Positions 34,415 through 42,650 of a DNA stretch of 64,000 nucleotides are shown piece by piece. The notes beneath the pieces were generated by a model. It worked only from the letters and a program-made list of their open reading frames with translations. It was not told where the DNA came from and made no database searches. Source of the DNA: VAZQ01 sp036557665 (GTDB taxonomy: Bacteria; Pseudomonadota; Alphaproteobacteria; Rhizobiales; Xanthobacteraceae); NCBI GenBank assembly GCA_036557665.1, contig DATBHG010000008.1, positions 7,413 through 71,412 on the forward strand, given 5' to 3'. A program made the translations under genes and the position numbers. Position 1 is the stretch's first letter. Each line of letters begins with the position of its first letter.

Positions 34415-34479
34415 CTCACCATGCTTCGAGACGGTCACGCGCAGCAAGCTGGGCGTGACCTCAGCATGAGGTAGGTGAG
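34415..34479. repeat. Palindromic intergenic element (Bradyrhizobium-type)
   Basis: A 65-base inverted-repeat element 29 bases after dinB. Outer arms CTCACC / GGTGAG and ATGCT / AGCAT enclose a perfect inner stem GGTCACGC (34433-34440) / GCGTGACC (34453-34460). The layout and parts such as TTCGAGACG and TCAGCATGAGG resemble the abundant palindromes dispersed through Bradyrhizobium-type genomes. It may also act as the dinB terminator. Confidence 0.65.
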
Positions 34480-34682
34480 TTTGACTCGACCGGTTCTACA
34501 AAATCGATGCGCTAACGACGATGCAGGACGGAGGCGCGAGGTCATAGAGCTTTACGCGATATGTGTCGTTCGGGCAACAGTGTCGAATAATTCGACGGCA
34601 TGCGGCAATTTCGGTCATCGAAGTTAACAGTCCCTAACAAGATCGATTGCAATTTTAACGGATCAGACGCAACGGGGGTGCC

Positions 34683-35450
34683 ATGCGCCATTTTGGTCCT
34701 GCAATGTTTGCGACAACAACGCTCTTGACTGGAGCTGCGCATAACGCTTACGCCGCCGATCTGCCAGAGCCTCCAGTCTACTACAGGGCCGGCGCGGTGG
34801 CCGTGCCAAATAGCTGGACGGGCCCGTATGTGGGCGTCAATATTGGATACAGCTCGGGCAAAGTAAGCAACGACTGGACGCTGTTGGGCTTTCCGGCTGC
34901 GACTGAACGACAAGACATGAATGGGGTTATCGGCGGGTTCCAGTCGGGGTTCAACTGGCAGGTTGGCGCGTGGGTGCTGGGCACGGAGTCTGATTTCCAG
35001 GCGTCCGGCCAGAGAGGCACAGCCACCTATTGTATATTTGCGTGCGCAGCTCCCGCTTTGCTGGTCAACGCCTCCGCTGAGCACAGGATGCCGTGGCTGG
35101 GGACTGCCCTAAGCCGCATTGGCTTCCTGGCGACCGAAAGCATCTTGCTCTACGGAACTGCGGGAATCGCCTACGGTCAGATCAAATCAAGCTACACGAT
35201 CAATGCGGCAGGTATTTCCGTCGCTTCATTGAGCTTCCAGGACACACGGGCAGGATGGACTGCTGGTGCCGGTATCGAGGCAGCCTTCGGAGCTGGTTGG
35301 AGCGCCAAACTGGAATACCTCTACATTGATCTGGGAACCCTCACCGACACCGTCAATATCACTGCCTTGGGCAATGTTGCGACATGGAACAACAAGGTGG
35401 CTGACAACGTCGTGCGTGTTGGACTGAACTACCGTTTCATCGTGCGATAG
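34683..35450 (+). CDS. Outer-membrane beta-barrel protein (Omp25/Omp31 type)
   Basis: A 255-residue outer-membrane protein. The signal peptide (about 1-25) ends at AYAADLPEPP, the AADLP junction typical of rhizobial porin-like proteins. The mature part begins with SWTGPYVGVNIGYSSG, alternates hydrophobic and polar residues in about eight strands, and ends in GLNYRF followed by IVR. The terminal aromatic is not quite last, so the BAM signal is slightly shifted. An RBS-like GGGGGTG precedes the ATG. A strong hairpin at 35597 may end its transcript. Confidence 0.85.
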   Translation: MRHFGPAMFATTTLLTGAAHNAYAADLPEPPVYYRAGAVAVPNSWTGPYVGVNIGYSSGKVSNDWTLLGFPAATERQDMNGVIGGFQSGFNWQVGAWVLGTESDFQASGQRGTATYCIFACAAPALLVNASAEHRMPWLGTALSRIGFLATESILLYGTAGIAYGQIKSSYTINAAGISVASLSFQDTRAGWTAGAGIEAAFGAGWSAKLEYLYIDLGTLTDTVNITALGNVATWNNKVADNVVRVGLNYRFIVR

Positions 35451-35916
35451 CCATCTGACCTATTCGGAGCTGACCATCCCAGCTGCAGCGGGAAAGCGCT
35501 GTGGACAGCCACAATCGATCCTTAATGGGGGCACGCCAGGCTGCATTTAAGCAGGTGTTGCGTAGGTGGTTGAGTCGCATCGAGCTTGCGTACAGTAGCC
35601 CCGGCAATAGCCGGGGCTCTCATTTTCACGCCGCAGCCTGACCGTTCGACGCGCTCGTCAGGGCGCAAGGTGACTCTGGGGGGGGGCCTGCAAGTCTCGC
35701 TCGCGGCGCAAGCCGCAGGCGATCACCATCGATCCGGCTTCCTCCAGTCGCGTACCGGGCACCCCTGGCAGGTTCCGCCCTCACAGTAAGAATAGCATTG
35801 CCAGGATCCGCCGGAATCGCGGCGCGCGCGAGTCTTTATTAGGGGAGTATCCCACCAAAATACCCTTATTGCCTCCGATAATCGTGATTCCCTTTTCGGT
35901 GGGCAGGGCAAATCTG
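35451..35916. other. Intergenic region after the porin gene
   Basis: About 465 bases. The first 145 run up to the hairpin at 35597 and could encode a small RNA. The rest includes an eight-G run near 35680 and an AT-richer patch at 35830-35890, where the promoter of the next small gene probably lies. No protein-coding frame is convincing. Confidence 0.45.
35597..35626 (+). terminator. Rho-independent-type hairpin
   Basis: AGCCCCGGC (35597-35605), loop AATA, GCCGGGGCT (35610-35618): a perfect nine-base stem followed by CTCATTTT. It is 147 bases beyond the porin stop, so it ends either a long 3' untranslated region or a separate small transcript in between. Confidence 0.65.
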
Positions 35917-36129
35917 ATGATTACGAGCAGCAGGTATCTCATCAACGACAGCCCAAACCGCTGCGTGTTCTGCAACAAGCCTTTCCGTTTTCGCAATGGT
36001 TATCTTGAATTTTGGCGAGCGTCCAACGGCGACCACTTCTGTTCGGAGTTTTGCGCCGACGACGCTGAGGAAGCGGACTTTCGAAAGCACCATGCCGCCC
36101 CGGTTTCGGCATGGTTGCTCTTGCCATAA
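35917..36129 (+). CDS. Small Cys-pair (zinc-ribbon-like) protein
   Basis: A 70-residue protein starting at ATG 35917. It has two Cys pairs, CVFCNKPF near residue 15 and FCSEFC near residue 43, the spacing of a small treble-clef or zinc-ribbon unit, followed by an acidic DDAEEADF stretch. The upstream in-frame extension to 35869 looks non-coding and starts at a GC-poor patch. I recall similar small proteins in Bradyrhizobium relatives without known role. Metal binding is inferred from the Cys spacing only. Confidence 0.55.
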   Translation: MITSSRYLINDSPNRCVFCNKPFRFRNGYLEFWRASNGDHFCSEFCADDAEEADFRKHHAAPVSAWLLLP

Positions 36130-36335
36130 GCGCACGGCTATTCCCGGTGCTTATCCCCGACCATGACAAGAGAACAAAACTGAGTTGCGCCAGGGCCCTT
36201 TGCTCCCCTGCATATCCTCCTGGGGCGCGATACGGCTTCCTCGTCATCTCCGCCGCCATAGGCTACGAAGGCCATTTTGTTGCCGCACAGCATAAGGATA
36301 CTTCCCGCAGCACGCGGTCCGGGGGGGCATGCGCC

Positions 36336-36791
36336 ATGTTTCGATGGCCCAATACGGCTGAAACCAACGACACAGACGACCAATGGGTGGTCTCGACGTT
36401 CCGCAAGCGGCGGGCGATAATCGAAAATGCCAGCCCTGCCGAACAACTTGCGTTTCAATTGACGCTCGCAATCGTTTGGAAGGGCTTCATTGCGCAGCAT
36501 GGCAGCCGCGACCGTTTTGCTCAGCTACCGCGCGCCACCCAAATGCAATATCTTAAAGAGTTGCTTCGGTTGCAGGTTACGTTACTTGACCAAAAGGATT
36601 TCGAGAAAGCCATTCCGCTGGAAATGCTGAACATTTATTTGGCAGCGATAATCAGCAAATGTCGGGATTTCACAATTGAGGCAGAGACCTTCTTGGACCA
36701 CCATACGAGCCAAGGCCATCGGATGGCTGCGCTTGTGAACGCGGCCATGGGGACAGACAAAAAGGCGAGCGCGACGGCGGCAAGCTGGTGA
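36336..36791 (+). CDS. Protein of unknown function
   Basis: A 151-residue soluble, largely helical protein. I set the start at ATG 36336, after which codon use becomes consistent (FRWPNTAETNDTDDQW); the open frame reaches back to 36111 but that part overlaps the previous gene's end and lacks coding character. It contains AEQLAFQLTLAIVWKGFIAQHG and many charged helices, no signal and no membrane segment. I recognise no domain. It lies between the small Cys protein and the convergent hydrolase gene. Confidence 0.5.
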   Translation: MFRWPNTAETNDTDDQWVVSTFRKRRAIIENASPAEQLAFQLTLAIVWKGFIAQHGSRDRFAQLPRATQMQYLKELLRLQVTLLDQKDFEKAIPLEMLNIYLAAIISKCRDFTIEAETFLDHHTSQGHRMAALVNAAMGTDKKASATAASW

Positions 36792-36881
36792 TCGGCGACT
36801 AGCACGAGAAAGCGCGCGCCCCGCCCCCTCACTTCGAGAATCAGGTTCTGCTGAAATGGCTCGAAGCTCCCAGGCACCGCA

Positions 36882-37790
36882 CTATCTAGCTCTTGTCTGC
36901 GTTGCTCCCAGGCGATCGAGAAACGACAAGACGGCCGCGGAGAAATGATCGTTGCGGTCACCCGCGACCATATGCCTTGCGCCACCGACGTCGACGTAAT
37001 CGGCATGCGGCACGAGCTCGAGAAATTCCTTGGCATGGGCCTCCTTGACGAGCTCGGATGAGGCGCCGCGCACGAGCAGCGCCGGAATCTGAATTCGCCG
37101 CGCGGCATCTATCAATGATGCTTCCAGCGCGCCGCGCTCCGCGCCCGTTGTCCGCGGACCGTCCAGGAAGCGCGGGTCCCAGTGCCAGCGCCAGCGTCCA
37201 TCGGGCGAGAGTCGAAGATTTTTCTTCAATCCATCGGTGCTCCTCGGCCGTGGCCGCTGCGGCAGATAATCTGCAACGGCCTGCGCTGCCGCGCCGATGG
37301 AGGCAAATCCTTCCCTGGCATGTGCGCGCATGAACCCCAGAACTCTCGCAACACCGGTCTGGTCCACGCGCGGGGTAATATCGACGAGAACAAGCGCCGA
37401 GAACACGTTTCCACCCTCGTCCCGCTCGGCCTCCCCCTCGGCGAGCAGCGAGGCAATGCCGCCGAGCGAAGCGCCAATTGCGATCGGCTTTGTACCCGAG
37501 CGCCGGGTGAGCTCCGCGGCAACGACCTTGGCATCGGCTGCGTAGTCGGCGAACTCATAAGCGCCGGCTGCGAGCCAATCCGAGTCGCCATGGCCCCGTT
37601 GATCAAGCGCGTAGGCAACGTAACCCTTGCCGGCGATTGCCGCCGCGGTCTTGCTCCAGGCGTGACGCGTCTGACCGCCGCCGTGGAGCAACAGTACTGG
37701 CGGCCCGCTCTCGCCGAGCACCTCGGCAACGAGCTTGTTGCCGGCGGCACCGATGAAGCTTGCCGTGGCAGCAGTCGGGTGCCGGGTCAT
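36882..37790 (-). CDS. Alpha/beta-hydrolase
   Basis: A 302-residue hydrolase of the classic fold. The oxyanion loop is LLLHGGGQTRHAW (residues 33-45), the nucleophile elbow is IGASLGG with Ser108, and the catalytic His is H273 in GARHMVAGD. The acid is probably the Asp or Glu following the seventh strand near residue 250. The protein resembles peroxidase-like and epoxide-hydrolase-like members of Bradyrhizobium relatives. No signal peptide is present, so it is cytosolic. Its neighbours do not point to a pathway. Confidence 0.86.
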   Translation of the reverse strand: MTRHPTAATASFIGAAGNKLVAEVLGESGPPVLLLHGGGQTRHAWSKTAAAIAGKGYVAYALDQRGHGDSDWLAAGAYEFADYAADAKVVAAELTRRSGTKPIAIGASLGGIASLLAEGEAERDEGGNVFSALVLVDITPRVDQTGVARVLGFMRAHAREGFASIGAAAQAVADYLPQRPRPRSTDGLKKNLRLSPDGRWRWHWDPRFLDGPRTTGAERGALEASLIDAARRIQIPALLVRGASSELVKEAHAKEFLELVPHADYVDVGGARHMVAGDRNDHFSAAVLSFLDRLGATQTRAR

Positions 37791-38075
37791 AGCCGTCGCA
37801 AACCGGAAATGATCAAGGTTCCGCTATCCGGGCCAGGCTCGCGGATACCGGTGATTCCATGCCAGGATGAAACATAGGGCTCCTCGTTCAATCTCAAGCC
37901 GCTGCCACGCCGCCGCCGAGAAATGTGATGAATGTGCGAGCCGCATGCCGTCCGGAAAGGCGCCGGTACAGGCTGCTCCCTTGACAGCGCGGACTAGCGC
38001 GGGAACGGGCGGCGGAGCAAGCGGTCCCTGGCAATCGCATCCGTGTTGCGTTTAAATTCCGCAAGGAGAGACCGA

Positions 38076-38909
38076 TTGAGGCTCGCACGCGCATTGTTCA
38101 TCGCCGCCGTCTGCGTCGCGGCCGCAAGCGGCGCCGCGCCGGCGCAAGAGGCGCGCAAGACAGCGGTGGTGTCCTTCGGACTTTCCGGCGCCCAAGATGT
38201 ATTTCGCAGCGAGGCGACGGGGGCAGCAAGCGTTGTCGCGAGCCGGTTCGGCGCAGATCCGGTGATCGTGCGCTACAATACCAGAAAGAAGCACGAGGCA
38301 CGAATAGAGGCGCTTGCCGCAACCTTGGAGGCGACAGGGAAAAGGATGCAGCCGAGCACGGACGTGCTATTCCTCATCCTCACCTCGCACGGCTCTCCCG
38401 ACGGCCTCGAGGTCAGCGCCGGCCACAGCAGCGCGACGTTGAGCCCGGGAAAGCTCGGCAACATGCTCGACCGGGTGGGCATGCGGTACAAGGTCGTGGT
38501 AATCTCGGCGTGCTATTCCGGAGTCTTCATAAATCCGCTCGCCACCGCGGACACGCTCGTGATCACCGCCGCCGATGCCAGACATCCTTCGTTCGGCTGC
38601 GAGGATCGCGCCAAATGGACGTACTTTGGCGATGCATTCTTCAATGCGGCGCTGCGTCACAGCGCAAGCTTGCGAGACGCATTCAACAGTGCGCGCGGCA
38701 TCATCCTCAAACGCGAGCTGCACAACGGGTTCGAGCCGTCGAATCCGCAGATGGCGGGAGGGGCAAATGTGGAGCCCTTGCTGGTTCCGCGCCGGTGGTC
38801 GGCATGTCATTGCAGCCGAGCGAGCCCGCCTGGGGGCGCTTGGGGCGGGGTCGCTTGGCCGGGACGACACTCAGGGGGTAAGCTGCGCGTCAGAATGATG
38901 GCTCGATAG
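38076..38909 (+). CDS. Secreted C13-family (legumain-like) cysteine peptidase
   Basis: A 277-residue protein. The TTG at 38076 is taken as start because AAGGAG lies seven bases upstream and a signal peptide (LARALFIAAVCVAAASGAAP) follows at once. The clan CD dyad is visible: His105 in LTSHGSPDG and Cys146 in VISACYSGV, with the nearby TAADARHPSFGCE segment shaping the specificity pocket. Peptidase C13 members are best known as plant and animal legumains and GPI transamidases; bacterial forms are exported and uncharacterised. The last 40 residues are Arg/Gly-rich and unlike the rest, so the 3' end may be out of frame. Confidence 0.8.
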   Translation: MRLARALFIAAVCVAAASGAAPAQEARKTAVVSFGLSGAQDVFRSEATGAASVVASRFGADPVIVRYNTRKKHEARIEALAATLEATGKRMQPSTDVLFLILTSHGSPDGLEVSAGHSSATLSPGKLGNMLDRVGMRYKVVVISACYSGVFINPLATADTLVITAADARHPSFGCEDRAKWTYFGDAFFNAALRHSASLRDAFNSARGIILKRELHNGFEPSNPQMAGGANVEPLLVPRRWSACHCSRASPPGGAWGGVAWPGRHSGGKLRVRMMAR

Positions 38910-38920
38910 GAGGAACCGCC

Positions 38921-39499
38921 GTGGCCACCAACTCGCTCAGTCCCGAGCAGATGCAAGCTCGCGTCGCCCGGTTCAACAGCCTGCAAAGCTATCAACGTCA
39001 GAATTTCGAGGCGCACAACATTCCGCCCGGTGCGGTGGAAAAGGTCACGGCGCGGCGGGTCTATCCCGTGATGGTGCCGCCGGATTATCAGGGTCGCAGT
39101 GCCGGCGCCCCGGTCAAGGGTCCGCGTGGACTGATCGTCAGCATCGCGGAATGCGAGCCGGGCAACGGACCCGGTCTGCATCGCCATCTCAATACCGTCG
39201 AGAATTTTTTATGTCTCTCCGGCCGTTTTGAGATCGCCTGGGGCGATCAGGGCGAGAACACGCTCGTGCTCGAGCCGCTCGATCTCGTTTCCGTGCCGGT
39301 CGGAGAGAACCGCAGCTTTCGTAACATCTCCAACGAGCTTGGCCGCCTGCTCGTCATGATCGTGCCGCAGACCGACGAGCAAGTAGACCCGGTGCTATTT
39401 GCCCCAAGCCTCGCCGAGGAAATTGCCAAGGACTACGGCAAAAGCGCCATCGAAGGATTGCAGAAGATCGGTTTCAAGTTCGAGGAGCCGGTTGTTTGA
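38921..39499 (+). CDS. Cupin-domain protein
   Basis: A 192-residue single-cupin protein. The GTG start follows AGGAGGAA at good spacing. The first cupin motif is GPGLHRHLNTVENFLCLSGRFEI, cited here for its H-x-H and Glu metal ligands, and the second lies near PVGENRSFRNISN. Cupins of this size include small dioxygenases, isomerases and decarboxylases. It is the first gene of a plus-strand run leading into an acyl-CoA ligase and a complete Liv transporter, so a role in the same aromatic- or organic-acid pathway is likely. Confidence 0.8.
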   Translation: MATNSLSPEQMQARVARFNSLQSYQRQNFEAHNIPPGAVEKVTARRVYPVMVPPDYQGRSAGAPVKGPRGLIVSIAECEPGNGPGLHRHLNTVENFLCLSGRFEIAWGDQGENTLVLEPLDLVSVPVGENRSFRNISNELGRLLVMIVPQTDEQVDPVLFAPSLAEEIAKDYGKSAIEGLQKIGFKFEEPVV

Positions 39500-39516
39500 T
39501 GTCGTAGTCTACGGCG

Positions 39517-41184
39517 ATGTCCACAACCGGTTACGCGGATGCGGTACGCGCATTCGACTGGAGCTCGGTCCTGCGCGACCTGGGATGGGACAATCAGGCA
39601 CCCATCAATCTTGGGCACACGATCATCGATCGGCATGCAAGCCTTGATGGCGTCGCACTCTACTGGATCGGAAAGGATGGATTCCGGGCGACGCTGACCT
39701 ACCGGGACCTGCGCGCATCGAGCAACAAGGTCGCGAGCCTGCTGCGCTCCCTCGGTGTATGCAAGGGCGACCGCGTTGCCGGCGTCCTGCCTCGCGTCCC
39801 GGAAACCATCGCCGTCATGATCGGCACCTGGAAGATCGGCGGCATCTATGTCCCCATCTTCACCGGCTTCGGCACGGAGGCGATCCGGTTCCGGCTGGGC
39901 AACTGCGGGGCCAAGGTTGCGTTTACGCACCACGAATATCGGGACCGTCTCCCCGAGCCGATCGAGCTGGCGGTCGTGACCATTGCCGGCGGGAAAGGTA
40001 CCGGCATCCGACAAGGCGACCTCAGCTTCTCCGAGGCGATCAGGACGCAAAATGACAGCTTCGACCCGCAACCAAGCAGCCGAAGCGATCCCGCAGTCAT
40101 CTTGTATACGTCAGGCTCGACCGGAGAGCCCAAAGGCGTGGCGATTGCCAGCAACTTTCTGGCTGCGATCACACCCTACATGCGGTTCGGGGTAGATCTG
40201 CGGCCGACCGACATGTTCTGGCCCACCGGCGACCCCGGTTGGGGATACGGATTTGTTTGCTACCACGTCGCGCTTTCGATGGGGCTGCCGGTCATGAGCT
40301 TCGAGGCGACGCCCACGGCCGAGAGCTTTCTCGCGTCTCTGGCGGAGCACCGCGTAACCAACGTAGCGACAGTGCCGACGTTGTTACGAGGCGTGATGGC
40401 GCTCGGGGCGGCGAAGCTTGCCGGATATGATCTATGCCTGCGCTGCATCAGCAGTTGCGGCGAGCCGCTCAATTCCGAAGTAATCCGCTTCTTCCGGGAG
40501 ACGCGCGGACTGACCCCGCGGGATCATTTCGGGTCGAGCGAGAATGGGCTCCCGCTAGGCAATTTCAACGCGCTCGATGCCGAGGTGAAGCCCGGCTCGA
40601 TGGGATTGCCCATGCCCGGATTCGCGATGTCCATCCTCGGCGAGGAGGGTCGCGAGCTTCCCCCCGGCGAAGTCGGCCATCTGGCGCAACGCCCGAGCGA
40701 GCACGGCTACTACGCGCTGGGCTATTGGCAAGACCCTGAGCGAACGCATCAGCTTTTTCGCCATGGATGGATCACCGCAGGCGATCTCGCGCGCCGCGAC
40801 GAGGCGGGATATTTCTGGTTCGAGGGGCGCGCCGATGACGTCATCAAGAGCTCGGGATACCGCATCGGGCCGTTCGAGGTCGAGAGCGCAATTCTGCATC
40901 ACCCCGCCGTCGCGGAAGCTGCCGTCGTGGGCAAGCCCGATCCGCTGAAGGGCAACATCGTCAAGGCGTACGTCACGCTTCGCCCCGGTCAGAATGCCCG
41001 CTCGGGCCTGACGCAGGAGATTCAATCTACGGCGCGGCGCATCGTGGGCGATCATGCCTATCCGCGCGAAATAGAGGTGATCGACAGCTTGCCCAAAACC
41101 GAATCGGGCAAGATCCAGCGGTTCAGACTGCGGGCGCGTGTGGGGGGTCAGGGTCAACCAGCCGCCGGGCAAGGGGCGAGATAG
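39517..41184 (+). CDS. AMP-dependent acyl-CoA synthetase/ligase
   Basis: A 555-residue ANL-superfamily ligase. The ATP-binding P-loop is LYTSGSTGEPKGVA (about residues 193-206), the A5 region is DHFGSSENGLP, the A7/A8 region is WFEGRADDVIKSSGYRIGPFEVES, and the adenylation lysine is in LPKTESGKIQR near the C terminus. The pattern resembles medium-chain/benzoate CoA ligases more than acetyl-CoA synthetase. It activates a carboxylic acid to its CoA thioester. It starts 17 bases after the cupin gene, with a binding protein and permeases downstream, so the imported acid is probably its substrate. Confidence 0.88.
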   Translation: MSTTGYADAVRAFDWSSVLRDLGWDNQAPINLGHTIIDRHASLDGVALYWIGKDGFRATLTYRDLRASSNKVASLLRSLGVCKGDRVAGVLPRVPETIAVMIGTWKIGGIYVPIFTGFGTEAIRFRLGNCGAKVAFTHHEYRDRLPEPIELAVVTIAGGKGTGIRQGDLSFSEAIRTQNDSFDPQPSSRSDPAVILYTSGSTGEPKGVAIASNFLAAITPYMRFGVDLRPTDMFWPTGDPGWGYGFVCYHVALSMGLPVMSFEATPTAESFLASLAEHRVTNVATVPTLLRGVMALGAAKLAGYDLCLRCISSCGEPLNSEVIRFFRETRGLTPRDHFGSSENGLPLGNFNALDAEVKPGSMGLPMPGFAMSILGEEGRELPPGEVGHLAQRPSEHGYYALGYWQDPERTHQLFRHGWITAGDLARRDEAGYFWFEGRADDVIKSSGYRIGPFEVESAILHHPAVAEAAVVGKPDPLKGNIVKAYVTLRPGQNARSGLTQEIQSTARRIVGDHAYPREIEVIDSLPKTESGKIQRFRLRARVGGQGQPAAGQGAR

Positions 41185-41333
41185 AAACCTGGGAGCGCGG
41201 CGCGGGCGGCGGGATGTGGTAGATTGCGCGCCTTGCGCGCGCGGTGCGGACAAAGTCACGCAGTCTGCGCCAGCTTGACTGCGTTGCCGGGCATGGCGAT
41301 GATAACCGGCGATCCACAGGAAACTGCTGCCGC

Positions 41334-42470
41334 ATGAAGATGATGGGCGCCGCCGTCGTTGCTTCGACATTGCTCGCAGCAGCCGTTCCGGCACAAGCTG
41401 ACGTCGTGATCGGCATCCTCGTGCCGTCCTCCGGCAAGGGTGCCTCGTACGGTCAGCAGCAGCAGAACGCGATCAACATGTTCGTGGAGAAATATGCTGC
41501 TGTCGGGGGCCCGGCCGGCAAGATGAAGCTGGTGATTTACGACACGCGCGGCGAGAACACCGATGCCATCAATCTCACGCGCAAGCTGATCGATTCCGAT
41601 CAGGTCGCGGCGATCGTCGGACCGCAGTTCAGCGCGGAAGCCGAGGTGGCGTTTCCGCTGGCGGTGCGCGGCGAAACGCCCATGGTGACGCCGATGGCCG
41701 CCAAGGCCGGCATCGCCGCCGCGAACCGGCCGTGGGCGTTCCGTTTTGCCTTGACGACGGAGAATGTCTATCGGCCGCTCATCGACATCTGGCTCAAGCA
41801 GCAGTCCTCCCCCATCAAAAGGGTCGTGATCTTCATGGATGCGAAGGACGCGGTCTCGAGCTTCGACGGCAAGACGGTCTTTCCGAAGCTGCTCAAGGAG
41901 CACGGCATCGAGAGCCTCGATACGGTCTCCTTTCAGACCGGCGACATCGACTATTCGGCTCAGGTGACGCGCGCAAAGGCCCTCAATCCGGACGGGCTGG
42001 TGGTGTCCGCGCTCTACAATGAAGCGGGCCATGCCGTTGCCGAAATTCGCAAGCAAGGCATGAAGCAGCCGATCATCGCCGGGGTGGGCATCAACGATCC
42101 GCGCTTCATCCAGATCGGCGGTGCCGCCACGGAGGGAGTGCTCACCGGCTCGGATTTCTTTGCCGCCAATCCCGAGCCGAAGGTGGCGGCCTGGGTGTCG
42201 GACTACGAGAAGCGCTACAATCAAAAGCCGAGCAACGCGTCGGCCGAAATGTACGATACGCTCTATCTCATGCGCGAATGCATCAGGAGTACGGGCATCG
42301 ATGGCAGCAACGTCAAGGCCGATCGCGTGAAGCTGCGCGACTGCTGGTCGAACATGAAGGGTGCCGCAGCTCCGCTCATGGGCGCAACCAGCATCGACAA
42401 GAACGGCGACGGGACCCGGATTCCCGCCGTGCTCGAGGTCAAAGGGGGCAATTTCGTCGTCGCGCAGTGA
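41334..42470 (+). CDS. LivK-like periplasmic binding protein (Peripla_BP_6)
   Basis: A 378-residue binding protein. The ATG at 41334 begins a short signal peptide (MMGAAVVASTLLAAAVPAQA) directly before the mature N terminus DVVIGILVPSSGKGASYGQQ. Other family segments are LIDSDQVAAIVGPQFSAEAE, GDIDYSAQVTRAK and ITGVG-like IIAGVGINDPRF. It serves the LivHMGF system that starts 180 bases downstream; the gap contains two hairpins that may tune the ratio of binding protein to permease. Ligands are probably acids acted on by the upstream CoA ligase. Confidence 0.88.
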   Translation: MKMMGAAVVASTLLAAAVPAQADVVIGILVPSSGKGASYGQQQQNAINMFVEKYAAVGGPAGKMKLVIYDTRGENTDAINLTRKLIDSDQVAAIVGPQFSAEAEVAFPLAVRGETPMVTPMAAKAGIAAANRPWAFRFALTTENVYRPLIDIWLKQQSSPIKRVVIFMDAKDAVSSFDGKTVFPKLLKEHGIESLDTVSFQTGDIDYSAQVTRAKALNPDGLVVSALYNEAGHAVAEIRKQGMKQPIIAGVGINDPRFIQIGGAATEGVLTGSDFFAANPEPKVAAWVSDYEKRYNQKPSNASAEMYDTLYLMRECIRSTGIDGSNVKADRVKLRDCWSNMKGAAAPLMGATSIDKNGDGTRIPAVLEVKGGNFVVAQ

Positions 42471-42497
42471 ATGGCGAAGAGGTAGGTTGGTCAGCTG

Positions 42498-42528
42498 CAC
42501 AAGTCGGCTGCTGAAAAGCCGACTTGTG
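42498..42528. repeat. Perfect stem-loop between livK-like and livH genes
   Basis: CACAAGTCGGCT (42498-42509), loop GCTGAAA, AGCCGACTTGTG (42517-42528): a perfect 12-base stem. It has no U-tract. Placed right after the highly expressed binding-protein gene, it could stabilise the upstream mRNA or attenuate the permease genes. Confidence 0.6.
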
Positions 42529-42573
42529 CGGTGTAACCCAGCGGCACCTGCGGACTTGTCTGCAGCCGGGCCG

Positions 42574-42634
42574 AGGTGGGTTACGCCGCAAATCGGCACA
42601 GAATTTGCGGCTAATCCGACCCACCCTTCCACCG
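42574..42634. repeat. Imperfect inverted repeat of dispersed type
   Basis: GAGGTGGGTT...CCGCAAAT on the left pairs with ATTTGCGG...GACCCACC on the right, with small internal bulges. The GGTGGGTTACGC core is a common interspersed motif in many bacterial genomes. It ends about 20 bases before the livH start. Confidence 0.5.
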
Positions 42635-42650
42635 GAACGCGGCAGCGCCG

